The translations under genes were made by a program, and so were the position numbers. From contig NZ_JALOBS010000008.1 of NCBI RefSeq assembly GCF_023228165.1, forward strand, positions 108,048-172,047: a stretch of 64,000 bases of DNA, in the 5' to 3' direction. The notes beneath the pieces are model-generated. The model saw nothing but the letters and a program-made list of their open reading frames with translations. It had not been told where the DNA came from and made no database searches. Positions 1-7,707 of the stretch are shown in pieces (the first letter of the stretch is position 1; each line of letters begins with the position of its first letter). The stretch comes from Methylomonas sp. (GTDB taxonomy: Bacteria > Pseudomonadota > Gammaproteobacteria > Methylococcales > Methylomonadaceae).

Positions 1-36
1 TTTCGTTTTCTATATTTTGCAGTTCAGCCGCTATTT

Positions 37-333
37 TTAACTGGCGATAACAGTGCGCAAGTCGTCGGCCACCGGACTGTAACGGGCCAGAAACGTCACG
101 GCTTCCAGATCGATTTCATGCTGCGAAATATCGCCGTCCAAGCGGTTAGCGGTTTGGGCCAAATCCATATCGGCCTGCTCGAGTGCCTGCACGGCTGTTT
201 GCAACCGATGTGTTGTCCGCTGCAGCATATCCATCAACAGACTGCGTAAATGCGCTAAGTCGGTATCGGCGGCCGGTAAGCGGTGGGCCGGTTTATCGAT
301 GATTTTCATATTGCCCATATTGAACGGATGCAT
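37..333 (-). CDS. PhoU-domain protein, half-length
   Basis: The 98-residue product is one all-helical PhoU repeat. Its C-terminal part reads YSPVADDLRTVIAS, which matches the conserved PhoU signature (arginine/proline, VA.DLR). Regular PhoU proteins are about 220-240 residues with two such three-helix bundles, so this is a single-bundle version or a truncated copy. The PhoU family modulates phosphate uptake through PstSCAB and the PhoR kinase; whether a half-length protein does so is unknown. It lies just downstream of the GNAT-nitrilase gene on the same strand, and an alkaline phosphatase is encoded nearby, which fits a phosphate theme. There is no signal peptide, so it should be cytoplasmic. 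The family call is fairly sure, the function is not. Confidence 0.7.
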   Translation of the reverse strand: MHPFNMGNMKIIDKPAHRLPAADTDLAHLRSLLMDMLQRTTHRLQTAVQALEQADMDLAQTANRLDGDISQHEIDLEAVTFLARYSPVADDLRTVIAS

Positions 334-348
334 GGTTATACTGGGCAG

Positions 349-1878
349 CTAATGCCACTCCAAGCGATACAGATCGACACGGCGTTTGGACAGATTTTGT
401 GAAGCGCCCCGGGTACGGGCTTGCTTTAACAGTTCTAGGTTGACATCCGCAAGCAAAGTCATTTCCGTATTCGGGGTAGCCTCGGCCAGAATGGCGTCAT
501 GCGGAAAAGCAAAGTCGCTGGGGCTGAAAATGGCCGCCTGCGAATATTGGATATCCATGTTTTCAGCATGCGGTAAATTACCGACACTGCCGCCAATGGC
601 GACAAAACATTCATTTTCGATGGCGCGGGCCTGGGAGCAATACCGCACCCGCTGATAAGCGTTTTTGGTGTCGGTCCAGAACGGCACAAACAACATCTGC
701 GCGCCTTGCAGCGCGGCCAATCTGGCCAGTTCCGGAAATTCCGCATCGTAACTGATCAAGATGGCGATTTTGCCGCAATCGGTATCGAACACTTTTAGCG
801 CATCGCCGCCTTGCACCCCCCAATACGCCACTTCATCGACACTGATGTGAATTTTATATTGCGCCTCGAAAGTACCGTCCCGCCGCAATAGCCAGGACAC
901 GTTGTAGAGTTCTTTATTACTGTACTCCGGCATGCTGCCGGCGATGATATTGATATTGTAGGACATGGCCATTTCCAGCAAGCCTTCCCGAATATCCCGG
1001 CTGAAACCGGCCAGGGCCCGGATCGCATCCGCCGGGTTTTTATCGTTGAACAAGCCCATCAACGGCGCGCTGATGTATTCCGGAAACAACACAAAGTCGG
1101 CGTTGTAGCCGGCCACCGCATCGATAAAAAATTCGGCGTGTTTCAGCAACACTTCCACGCTGGCCAAGGGTCGCATTTGCCATTGCACCACGCCCAGCCG
1201 GATCAGGCTTTTTAAATCGCCCAGTTCAGGGGTTTTATCCACATAATCGAGATTGATCCATTCCAGCAAGGTGGCATAACCATGCGAATCGCCGTCGACA
1301 GGCAAATAGCCGGTCAACAGCTTGCGCACGTGGAAACCATTGGCCATTTGAAACGACAGTACCGGATCGAAAATCTCCCGGCTTTTGACCTGTTCTATGT
1401 ACCGCACCGGCGTGAGACTATCGGCATATTTGGCATAACCCGGAATACGCCCGCCGGCAATGAAGCGGCGCAAATTAAAATTGCGGCATAATTCCTTGCG
1501 GGCGTCATATAAACGCCTGCCTAACCTCAGCCCCCTGAATCTAGGATCAACGAAAATATCCACCCCGTACAGGGTGTCGCCTTCCAGGGTATGGTGGGTT
1601 AAATAACCGCCGCCGGTAATTTGGGCGTAGGTGTGGTTGTCGCCGAACTGCGCGTAATCGACAATCATGCTCAAGGCCGCCGCCACCAGCACACCGTTGT
1701 CTTCGATGCCTATCTGGCCTTCCGAAAAGCGGGTGACTTGCGCGAGATATTGTTCCAGCTTCCATGCCCCACCCAGATTGTTATAGACCCTATCCATGAT
1801 CTCGGCGATTTGCGGGTAGTCCTCGGCCGTTAAGTGCCGCAACAACAGCTTATGCTTCTTGCTCTTATCTTTTTTCAT
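349..1878 (-). CDS. GNAT acetyltransferase-nitrilase superfamily fusion protein
   Basis: This two-domain protein has an N-terminal GNAT acetyltransferase (about residues 10-165, acetyl-CoA loop around RFRGLRLGRRLY) and a C-terminal carbon-nitrogen hydrolase domain (about 225-500). It corresponds to the RimI-fused branch of the nitrilase superfamily, whose substrate is not established. Of the nitrilase triad, Glu267 (LFPEYIS) and Lys342 (YKIHIS) are present. The nucleophile position, normally Cys in a C-Y-D-x-x-F-P-E motif, is Ser376 (ISYDAEFPE, codon AGT at 751-753). I chose the ATG at 1878, preceded by GGTGGGA, over a TTG at 1935 with no ribosome site. It ends 15 bases before the PhoU-like gene, so the two may be co-transcribed. 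It is cytoplasmic; no signal peptide is seen. Confidence 0.85.
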   Translation of the reverse strand: MKKDKSKKHKLLLRHLTAEDYPQIAEIMDRVYNNLGGAWKLEQYLAQVTRFSEGQIGIEDNGVLVAAALSMIVDYAQFGDNHTYAQITGGGYLTHHTLEGDTLYGVDIFVDPRFRGLRLGRRLYDARKELCRNFNLRRFIAGGRIPGYAKYADSLTPVRYIEQVKSREIFDPVLSFQMANGFHVRKLLTGYLPVDGDSHGYATLLEWINLDYVDKTPELGDLKSLIRLGVVQWQMRPLASVEVLLKHAEFFIDAVAGYNADFVLFPEYISAPLMGLFNDKNPADAIRALAGFSRDIREGLLEMAMSYNINIIAGSMPEYSNKELYNVSWLLRRDGTFEAQYKIHISVDEVAYWGVQGGDALKVFDTDCGKIAILISYDAEFPELARLAALQGAQMLFVPFWTDTKNAYQRVRYCSQARAIENECFVAIGGSVGNLPHAENMDIQYSQAAIFSPSDFAFPHDAILAEATPNTEMTLLADVNLELLKQARTRGASQNLSKRRVDLYRLEWH

Positions 1879-1988
1879 GCCGTGAGTCCCACCAGAAAAA
1901 TAAGCAGTTATGGCGGTATTTTGCCTTGCGGTCAATTAATTGCTTGGTTCCCGACCGAGAACGGGTGATTCAAGCCTAATCGAGAAAT

Positions 1989-2006
1989 ATGACAGTAATA
2001 TGAAAT
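1989..2006 (-). promoter_or_regulatory. Pho-box-like direct repeat
   Basis: Read on the minus strand, ATTTCAT and CTGTCAT are separated by ATTA. The second heptamer equals the PhoB half-site CTGTCAT and the first matches 5 of 7, with the 11-base period typical of Pho boxes. It sits between the alkaline phosphatase gene and the divergent GNAT-nitrilase/PhoU-like genes. A single degenerate repeat of this kind can occur by chance, so the call is tentative. Confidence 0.35.
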
Positions 2007-2013
2007 CGGCGAA

Positions 2014-2032
2014 TCAGTTGTCACACAACTGA
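2014..2032. promoter_or_regulatory. Perfect 8-bp inverted repeat upstream of alkaline phosphatase
   Basis: TCAGTTGT-CAC-ACAACTGA is a perfect palindrome with a three-base centre, 78 bases upstream of the alkaline phosphatase start in the divergent intergenic region. It has the size of a dimeric regulator operator. No T-run follows, so it is not an obvious terminator. The regulator is unknown. Confidence 0.4.
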
Positions 2033-2109
2033 AACATTAGTTTTTTACTATTTGTGTACTGCATCGCACTTTTGCCGGCGATCACGATAGACATATAGAG
2101 GACCTTGTT

Positions 2110-3627
2110 ATGTATTCCGATGATTTCAAATTGACTTCCAGTGCTGTGATATTAGCCGCCATGCTACTGGCGGCAACCGACACCAAAGCCAACACCATTT
2201 CGGAAACCCCCGCGTTCTGGCTGGAAAGCGGCGCCGAACACCTGAAAGCCGCCGAACACCTCAATCGCAATCAGCGCTATGCCAAAAACGTGATTTTGTT
2301 TGTCGGCGACGGCATGGGTATTTCCACCATCACCGCCGCCCGTATTCTGGAAGGCCAAACCAAACCGGACAACCGGGGCGGCGAAGAAAATTCGCTTAGT
2401 TTCGAGCAATTTCCTTATCTGGCCCTGTCCAAAACCTATAGCGTCAATCAACAAACACCCGATTCGGCACCTACCATGACCGCGATAATCAGCGGTGTTA
2501 AAACCAATGACGGCGAACTGTCTGTAGGCAAAGAGGTAGCCCGCCAGGAAAAAGATGCTTTCGTCGTTAACGCCCATAAAGTAAAAACCTTACTGGAACA
2601 GGCTGAAGAAAAGGGGCTGTCTACCGGCATCGTCACCACTGCCCGTATCACCCATGCCACCCCGGCAGCTTGTTACGCACATACCTCCGAACGCGATTGG
2701 GAGTCCGACGCCAATCTGCCGACCGACGCCACGGTGCATGATATTGCCAGACAATTACTGGAGTTTCCTTACGGCAATGGTCTGGAGGTCGTCATGGGTG
2801 GTGGCCGTGGCATGTTTCTGCCCAATACCACGCCCGACCCGGAAGACGCCGGCAAATTCGGCAACCGGAAGGATGGGCTGGATTTAACCCGGCAGTGGCT
2901 GGGCCAATCGGCAAAATCGGCATACGTGTACGATAAAAACGGCTTCGATGCAGTCGATCCCAAATACACCGACCATTTGCTGGGTTTATTCGAACGCTCG
3001 CATATGGAATACGAATACGATCGTCCCGGCGATAGCGGCGGTGAACCGTCATTGAGCGAAATGACAGCGAAAGCCATCGAGATTTTGTCCAAAAACAGAA
3101 AAGGCTATGTATTAATGGTGGAAGCGGGCCGCATCGACCATGCCCACCACGCCGGGAATGCCTTTCGGGCCTTGACTGAAACAGTGGAATTATCCAATGC
3201 GGTACGCAAAGCGGTGGAAAAAACCAATTCCAAAGACACCCTGATCGTGGTCACCGCCGATCACAGCCATACTTTTACCATTGCCGGTTATCCGCAACGC
3301 GGTAATCCTATTCTGGGTCTGGTCAAACATCCCGGTGCCACCGACTATGCCGAAGACAGCAACGGCCTACCTTTTACTACCCTGGGATACACTAACGGAC
3401 CCGGTTACCGCGGCCCGAACCCGCGCCCGGATTTAACCGGCATCGACACTGCCCATCCGGACTTTCTGCAAGAAGCGGCCATACCGTTGCACGACGAAAC
3501 CCATGCAGCCGAAGACGTGGCTATTTTTGCCCAAGGCCCCAAAGCCCATTTGTTCCATGGTATCCAAGAACAAAGCTACATTTACCAAGTCATGGCTAAA
3601 GCACTTAAGTTTAGACCCGGCCAATAA
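2110..3627 (+). CDS. Alkaline phosphatase (PhoA superfamily)
   Basis: The 505-residue protein belongs to the PhoA-type metal-dependent phosphomonoesterases. The N-terminal metal motif VGDGMG contains Asp67, the phosphorylated nucleophile is Ser119 in PDSAPTMTA (canonical TDSA-S-A-T-A), and later metal ligands sit in RIDHAHHAGNA and TADHSHTF. A hydrophobic stretch with an alanine-rich cleavage region (about residues 10-28) indicates export to the periplasm. GAGG lies 8 bases before the ATG. The enzyme would release inorganic phosphate from organic phosphate esters. The upstream region carries a palindrome and a Pho-box-like repeat, compatible with phosphate control. Fold and activity class are clear; the exact subfamily and metal preference are not. 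Confidence 0.9.
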   Translation: MYSDDFKLTSSAVILAAMLLAATDTKANTISETPAFWLESGAEHLKAAEHLNRNQRYAKNVILFVGDGMGISTITAARILEGQTKPDNRGGEENSLSFEQFPYLALSKTYSVNQQTPDSAPTMTAIISGVKTNDGELSVGKEVARQEKDAFVVNAHKVKTLLEQAEEKGLSTGIVTTARITHATPAACYAHTSERDWESDANLPTDATVHDIARQLLEFPYGNGLEVVMGGGRGMFLPNTTPDPEDAGKFGNRKDGLDLTRQWLGQSAKSAYVYDKNGFDAVDPKYTDHLLGLFERSHMEYEYDRPGDSGGEPSLSEMTAKAIEILSKNRKGYVLMVEAGRIDHAHHAGNAFRALTETVELSNAVRKAVEKTNSKDTLIVVTADHSHTFTIAGYPQRGNPILGLVKHPGATDYAEDSNGLPFTTLGYTNGPGYRGPNPRPDLTGIDTAHPDFLQEAAIPLHDETHAAEDVAIFAQGPKAHLFHGIQEQSYIYQVMAKALKFRPGQ

Positions 3628-3672
3628 TGTTCCAGGCTGTCTGATTACCGATAATTCTCTTCCCTATTCCGC

Positions 3673-4389
3673 GTGACAAATTATTCCACCTGGTCGGGTC
3701 TAGCGCTGTTGCTGTGCTTGAGCGCCTGCGGGACACAACCGTTAAAACCCTTACGCATCGACCTGCCCTTACCCGACATTGCCGCCGAATTCGAAACCCG
3801 CATCGAGCGCTTGAACAGGCACACTGGCGACCAGGAACCGCAATACTATCGATGGCGTTTTTATCGTTCCGCCAAGCGGATAGAAACTCATCGCTTGGCG
3901 GACCACAGCGGAGAAAGCTGGGTTCAACTAGCCGACGGCAACATCGGTTATCAAAGGCTGTTTCATACCCAAAAACAACTGATCGACTATCTGCCGGGCG
4001 ATTTGAAAGCCATCGACAGCCAGCCGAACTGGCTTAGGCTGGCCACGCTGATCGATACGGATAACCTGCAAAATTTCGTACCGCAACACACGGACACGCT
4101 AGTGGATCGCCCCGTGATTTATTACACCGATAATAACCAAGACACTTTCACTGAATTGGCTTGGTTGGAACGGGAACAATTACCGGCACTGCTGCGCCGC
4201 CAACAACATGCTGATATCGTGACGACTCGCCTCATCGCCGTTTATCCGTTCGCTAACGCCCCTTGGGTACGACCCAAGTCAGACGACTATCAAGCGACCG
4301 ATTTTGCCGATCTGGGGGACAAGGAAAATGACGCTTTCATCAAAAGCATTTTGCCGAGGCTAAAAGGCACTCAACGCCACGAACATTAA
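3673..4389 (+). CDS. Lipoprotein of unknown function
   Basis: I do not recognise a domain in this 238-residue protein. The N-terminus is a lipoprotein signal: a hydrophobic core followed by the lipobox LSAC with Cys19, so it should be lipidated and sit in the inner or outer membrane facing the periplasm. The mature part is polar and rich in Arg, Asp and aromatic residues. It starts with GTG 45 bases after the alkaline phosphatase stop and probably shares its transcript, so a role in the same envelope or phosphate context is possible. It converges with the minus-strand cytochrome gene. Confidence 0.65.
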   Translation: MTNYSTWSGLALLLCLSACGTQPLKPLRIDLPLPDIAAEFETRIERLNRHTGDQEPQYYRWRFYRSAKRIETHRLADHSGESWVQLADGNIGYQRLFHTQKQLIDYLPGDLKAIDSQPNWLRLATLIDTDNLQNFVPQHTDTLVDRPVIYYTDNNQDTFTELAWLEREQLPALLRRQQHADIVTTRLIAVYPFANAPWVRPKSDDYQATDFADLGDKENDAFIKSILPRLKGTQRHEH

Positions 4390-4423
4390 TGCCGCGTCGG
4401 TTAGCGTAAATGCAGGGAGAGGC

Positions 4424-5161
4424 TCATTGCGCGCCTTGCTCGATCCAGGCTTTGATAACGGCCGCATCCGCATCCGCGAGTCGATGACTTTCCGCCATCG
4501 GCATGTCATCTCGGGTACCCGAGATGATGGCCATCAGTGGGCTTTTGCTGCTCTGCCCGGGCAAAATCAAAGGCGCCGCGGATTTGAAAAAATCCTGCCG
4601 TTGGTCGGCCCGAAACTCCGCCCATTGCTTGTCGGGACCATGGCAGGCAACACAGTGCTGCTGAAAAATCGGATAGACATCGTCCCAGAGTAAATGGCCG
4701 GTTGGGGTTTCGGTTGCTTTGGACAGGGGCGGCTGCCGCTGTTCGATAGTTTGCCGGCCGGCCTGGTAACCTCGCCTGGGCCGCTCGACTTGCATGACAT
4801 CCCGTTCCGCCAGCCAGCCGAAACCGATACACATCGCCGCGAAAACACCGACCACCCAAATCGCGCTGCGAATCAGCGAAGGATGAGGGCTTTTCACCAA
4901 ACCGCAACGTTTGCCGATCACCGTCACCACCCAGTTCCAATGCAGCGCCAGATGCACAACCAGCACCACCATAAGCCCAACGCTGATCCAAAAATGCACA
5001 TCACCCCATTCATGGCGGCTCAACCCCCACAACACCCGGCTTTTGTTGGAGCCCGGCGGCAACGGAAACCGCAGCAAATAGCCGGTAGCCAACATGCCCA
5101 AAAATAGCACTGTGGCGATCAAGTCGATAATGATGTTTACAACGGTCCGGTTCATGCTCAT
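4424..5161 (-). CDS. Membrane protein with DUF4405 domain and C-terminal cytochrome c
   Basis: The N-terminal half has three or four membrane helices with paired histidines (RHEWGDVHFW, HLALHWNW), as in DUF4405, a cytochrome b-like membrane module. The C-terminal periplasmic half contains one heme c motif, CVACH, followed by an HRLADAD-type segment typical of membrane-bound cytochromes c. It could pass electrons between the quinone pool or membrane heme and a periplasmic acceptor. The ATG at 5161 has AAGGTGAG upstream and is preferred over GTG 5173. The gene heads leftward, separate from the DUF2202 gene by about 100 bases. The electron partner is not known. Confidence 0.75.
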   Translation of the reverse strand: MSMNRTVVNIIIDLIATVLFLGMLATGYLLRFPLPPGSNKSRVLWGLSRHEWGDVHFWISVGLMVVLVVHLALHWNWVVTVIGKRCGLVKSPHPSLIRSAIWVVGVFAAMCIGFGWLAERDVMQVERPRRGYQAGRQTIEQRQPPLSKATETPTGHLLWDDVYPIFQQHCVACHGPDKQWAEFRADQRQDFFKSAAPLILPGQSSKSPLMAIISGTRDDMPMAESHRLADADAAVIKAWIEQGAQ

Positions 5162-5264
5162 TACAAATCTCACCTTAGAAATACGCCGAAAACTATCTCA
5201 CGGATATGTTGCAAACTGACTACCAATCGCCCGCCGAGGCAAGCAGCCCATCCAAACCAGGCTA

Positions 5265-5867
5265 TTAAACCGCTAAAATGGCGTCGAACACTGCTTGATC
5301 TATAAATTGCGGACTATATTCAACACCTTGTTGATCCAGTAAATCAACAAAAGCGCGTAAATGGTTTTTTGAACCTTCCAGTAAACTCTCATAGGTGGTT
5401 TTCAGCGATAAATTAGCCGTTTCCGCAATAGCGTTGCCAATATCCCGAATATCCATATCCTCAATGGCTGCACCCACGGCCAGCGCCTCGACATAAGACA
5501 ATTGCCCACGCGCAATCAGTTCATCATACAGCGATTGTAAATCGGGATTAGAGAAACTCCCCACTTCCGGTAAGACAGGGTCAATCAACCCAAACAACTC
5601 AATTTTCTTCAGCAGCGCATCCATATGCGCTTGTTCCGATTCGGCAATTTCCGCGAATACAGGCTTGTTCCATAGCTTATACAGGGTCAGGTAAACATCG
5701 CGAGCGAGTTTTTCCTCTTCCCGCATCCAAAGCAAAGTGGCTTCTTCCGCTTCAGTTAAGAGAGTGGCCGACGACTGTCTTGTCATGGCGGGCTTGCCGC
5801 CCGCCATGACAGGAAAGGCGCAGGACAAGGCCAATACAAGACCGATTAGTTTCATGGCCATTTTCAT
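5265..5867 (-). CDS. Exported DUF2202 (ferritin-like) protein
   Basis: A signal peptide (about residues 1-22, ending VMAGG) is followed by a DUF2202 domain, a four-helix ferritin-like bundle. Candidate carboxylate/His ligands are visible in MREEEKLARDVY, ESEQAHMDALL, IEDMDIRD and SKNHLRAF. Members are small secreted or periplasmic proteins that may bind metal; no enzymatic activity is established. It stands next to a Gly/Met/Gln-rich secreted protein and a heme-c protein, suggesting an envelope metal or redox cluster. A ribosome site (AGAGG type) precedes the ATG. Confidence 0.82.
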   Translation of the reverse strand: MKMAMKLIGLVLALSCAFPVMAGGKPAMTRQSSATLLTEAEEATLLWMREEEKLARDVYLTLYKLWNKPVFAEIAESEQAHMDALLKKIELFGLIDPVLPEVGSFSNPDLQSLYDELIARGQLSYVEALAVGAAIEDMDIRDIGNAIAETANLSLKTTYESLLEGSKNHLRAFVDLLDQQGVEYSPQFIDQAVFDAILAV

Positions 5868-5907
5868 ATTTGTTTACCTCTTCAAGTGAAAAATCATGGT
5901 GCCATCC

Positions 5908-5945
5908 CGCCATACAGCAGTCGTAATCCCGACTGCTGTATGGCG
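5908..5945. repeat. 16-bp perfect hairpin
   Basis: CGCCATACAGCAGTCG and its exact reverse complement are separated by six bases (TAATCC). It follows the stop of the Gly/Met/Gln-rich gene on the minus strand and precedes the DUF2202 gene. It is a very stable RNA hairpin. No T-run follows directly on either strand, so it may be a terminator, an mRNA stabiliser or a short palindromic repeat element. Confidence 0.75.
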
Positions 5946-5952
5946 AATATAT

Positions 5953-6306
5953 CTATTGCCCCGGCTGCATTTGCTTCTGCTGTTGGTTCATTTCCCGAAA
6001 TTGCTGTTGGCCTCCCTCCTGATATTGACTGGGGCTGGTTTGCCGAATTCGATTCCGCTCCTGATTCATTTCACGGAACTGCTGTTGACTACCGTCCTGA
6101 TATTGACCCGGCGTTTGCTGATGTTGGCGAAGACGGGTCCGCTCGCGATCCGTATCGCCGACACCACTTTGCCCCATGCCCATACCCTGACCTCCACCCA
6201 TGCCCTGACCTTGCATGCGACCGCCGCCTCCCATACCTTTGGCTTGGGTATTCAGCGCCACGGCTGCCAGCAAGATAAAAACCAAACTCACTAATGACTT
6301 TTTCAT
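5953..6306 (-). CDS. Small exported Gly/Met/Gln-rich protein with internal duplication
   Basis: The 117-residue product starts with a clear signal peptide ending around TQAKG. Next come a GMGGG-type glycine/methionine stretch and a polar Arg/Gln-rich tail. The tail holds two near-identical units, YQDGSQQQFREMNQ and YQEGGQQQFREMNQ, a recent internal duplication. I know no function. Met- and Gly-rich exported proteins sometimes bind copper, but there is no direct evidence here. The ATG at 6306 has an AGGAAAAGGG upstream and is preferred over the ATG at 6321. It lies between the DUF2202 and heme-c genes, all on the same strand. Confidence 0.65.
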   Translation of the reverse strand: MKKSLVSLVFILLAAVALNTQAKGMGGGGRMQGQGMGGGQGMGMGQSGVGDTDRERTRLRQHQQTPGQYQDGSQQQFREMNQERNRIRQTSPSQYQEGGQQQFREMNQQQKQMQPGQ

Positions 6307-6349
6307 GACCCTTTTCCTCATATAATTAACAAATGACTGGCGTCATTGA

Positions 6350-6841
6350 TTATTTTTTGCTGTGTTTTAAAACCTGAATCTGATATGCCTCGTGACAGAC
6401 CGCACAGGTGTTCAGAGCAGTACTGAGTTGCTGCAAGCTATGCTTGCTGTCTTTCCGGGTCTCCGCATCGGCGGCGATGCGGTCGAAATCCAGATGAATG
6501 GCCATACCCAGTTGCATAAAGGCCGGCGGCAATACATCGTGAAGATGATTTTCGGCCTTATGCCCCATGTTCATGCCCAAAGCACTCGCCTGGCCGGCGA
6601 CCGCCGCCATATCGTCCACGGCTAACGCTGCAAGTATGGCTTGCGTGCCGGACAATAATGCTCGCATCTCACCTAACACGTGCGCCCGCTGAGCCGCGGT
6701 CAATTCGATAACCTGCCGCCCGTCGGCCGACTCCGCCCATGCGGCTCCATTTACGCCAGCCAGGGCTAACGCAAAGGTCAAGCCCGCCAGCGCGGATTTT
6801 TGCGGTTGGACGAACAATCCCGGTAAGATGCTGTTTTTCAT
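6350..6841 (-). CDS. Periplasmic cytochrome c'-like protein
   Basis: A signal peptide ends near AWAES. The mature helical domain closes with the heme attachment motif CAVCH (NTCAVCHEAYQ) close to the C-terminus, the arrangement of class II cytochromes c (cytochrome c'), where heme is bound at the last helix. Overall length (about 163 residues) fits. Such proteins carry electrons or bind small gases. ATG 6841 is preferred over an upstream TTG. It is divergent from the two-component regulator; the shared intergenic region carries a strong palindrome. Confidence 0.72.
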   Translation of the reverse strand: MKNSILPGLFVQPQKSALAGLTFALALAGVNGAAWAESADGRQVIELTAAQRAHVLGEMRALLSGTQAILAALAVDDMAAVAGQASALGMNMGHKAENHLHDVLPPAFMQLGMAIHLDFDRIAADAETRKDSKHSLQQLSTALNTCAVCHEAYQIQVLKHSKK

Positions 6842-6908
6842 AATTAAGCCCAATATATTAGATTACAATAATATACTAGCAAGAGAATGTTTCCAGCTGT
6901 TTTCCAAG

Positions 6909-6937
6909 CTGTAACAATTCGTTTCAAATTGTTACAG
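6909..6937. promoter_or_regulatory. Perfect 11-bp inverted repeat, candidate operator
   Basis: CTGTAACAATT and AATTGTTACAG flank a seven-base spacer in the divergent region between the cytochrome c'-like gene and the response regulator, 50 bases upstream of the latter. The half-site core TGTAAC/GTTACA resembles sites bound by some OmpR-family regulators such as RstA (TACATNTNGTTACA). It could serve autoregulation of the adjacent two-component system and control of the cytochrome cluster. A transcription hairpin is the alternative. Confidence 0.55.
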
Positions 6938-6987
6938 TCCGCCCGGTTTGCCCCGCCGCCCACAATAATTCCAAAAATTACAAGTCA

Positions 6988-7707
6988 ATGAACAAACCTG
7001 TAGACAAACAACGCATACTCATCGTGGACGACGATAACGCTCTACGGGAATTGGTAACGGATTACCTGGGCATGAGCGGTTTTTTGGTCCATGCAGCCGG
7101 CGACGGCCAAGCCATGCGCGCCGTTTTAAACGAACACAGCGTGGACTTGGTGGTAATGGACCTGATGCTACCGGGAGAAGACGGCCTGACGTTACTGCGC
7201 TGGCTGCGCGAACAGCACGGACCGCCGGTAATTATCGTCTCAGCGCGCGGCGACGAAGTAGATCGGGTGGTGGGACTGGAAATGGGCGCGGACGATTATC
7301 TGGCCAAACCCTTCGGTCCGCGCGAACTGTTGGCCCGTATTCGTGCGGTTATGCGCCGTAGCGGCGAACAAGAGTCGGCCGCCGAGGAACAAGTCTTAAC
7401 ATTCGGCCCGTTTCGCCTGCATCTCAATAGCCATGTCATGAGCCGGGACGGTACCGAAGTACCGCTGACGTTTGGTGAATTTAATTTGTTAAGGGTGTTT
7501 CTGGAACATGCCAACCAAGTGCTATCGCGAGACCATTTGATCAGCTTGTTGAAAGGCTATGAAAGATCGCCGTTTGACCGCAGCATCGATGTGCGGGTGA
7601 CCCGCTTGCGGCGCAAGATAGAACCGAAACCGGACAGCCCGATTTATCTGCGCACCGTATGGGGCGAAGGCTATCTGTTCACACCGAAGGGCGAGGATAA
7701 CGGATGA
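6988..7707 (+). CDS. OmpR-family response regulator
   Basis: This 239-residue regulator has an N-terminal receiver (about 8-120) with acidic pocket DDD near residues 14-16, phosphoacceptor Asp58 (VMDLMLPG) and the conserved Lys in LAKPF. A C-terminal winged-helix DNA-binding domain follows (about 140-232; FGEFNLLRVFLEH, DVRVTRLRRKIE, GEGYLF). Its stop overlaps the start of the histidine kinase by four bases (ATGA), so the two are translationally coupled. The palindrome just upstream is a plausible target. It most resembles OmpR among well-known members, but the controlled genes are unknown. Confidence 0.93.
   Translation: MNKPVDKQRILIVDDDNALRELVTDYLGMSGFLVHAAGDGQAMRAVLNEHSVDLVVMDLMLPGEDGLTLLRWLREQHGPPVIIVSARGDEVDRVVGLEMGADDYLAKPFGPRELLARIRAVMRRSGEQESAAEEQVLTFGPFRLHLNSHVMSRDGTEVPLTFGEFNLLRVFLEHANQVLSRDHLISLLKGYERSPFDRSIDVRVTRLRRKIEPKPDSPIYLRTVWGEGYLFTPKGEDNG

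Noticed and set aside
1956..1978. Loose inverted repeat GTTCCCG...GAGAAC
   Set aside because: Only partial pairing and no T-run; weaker than the neighbouring perfect repeat.
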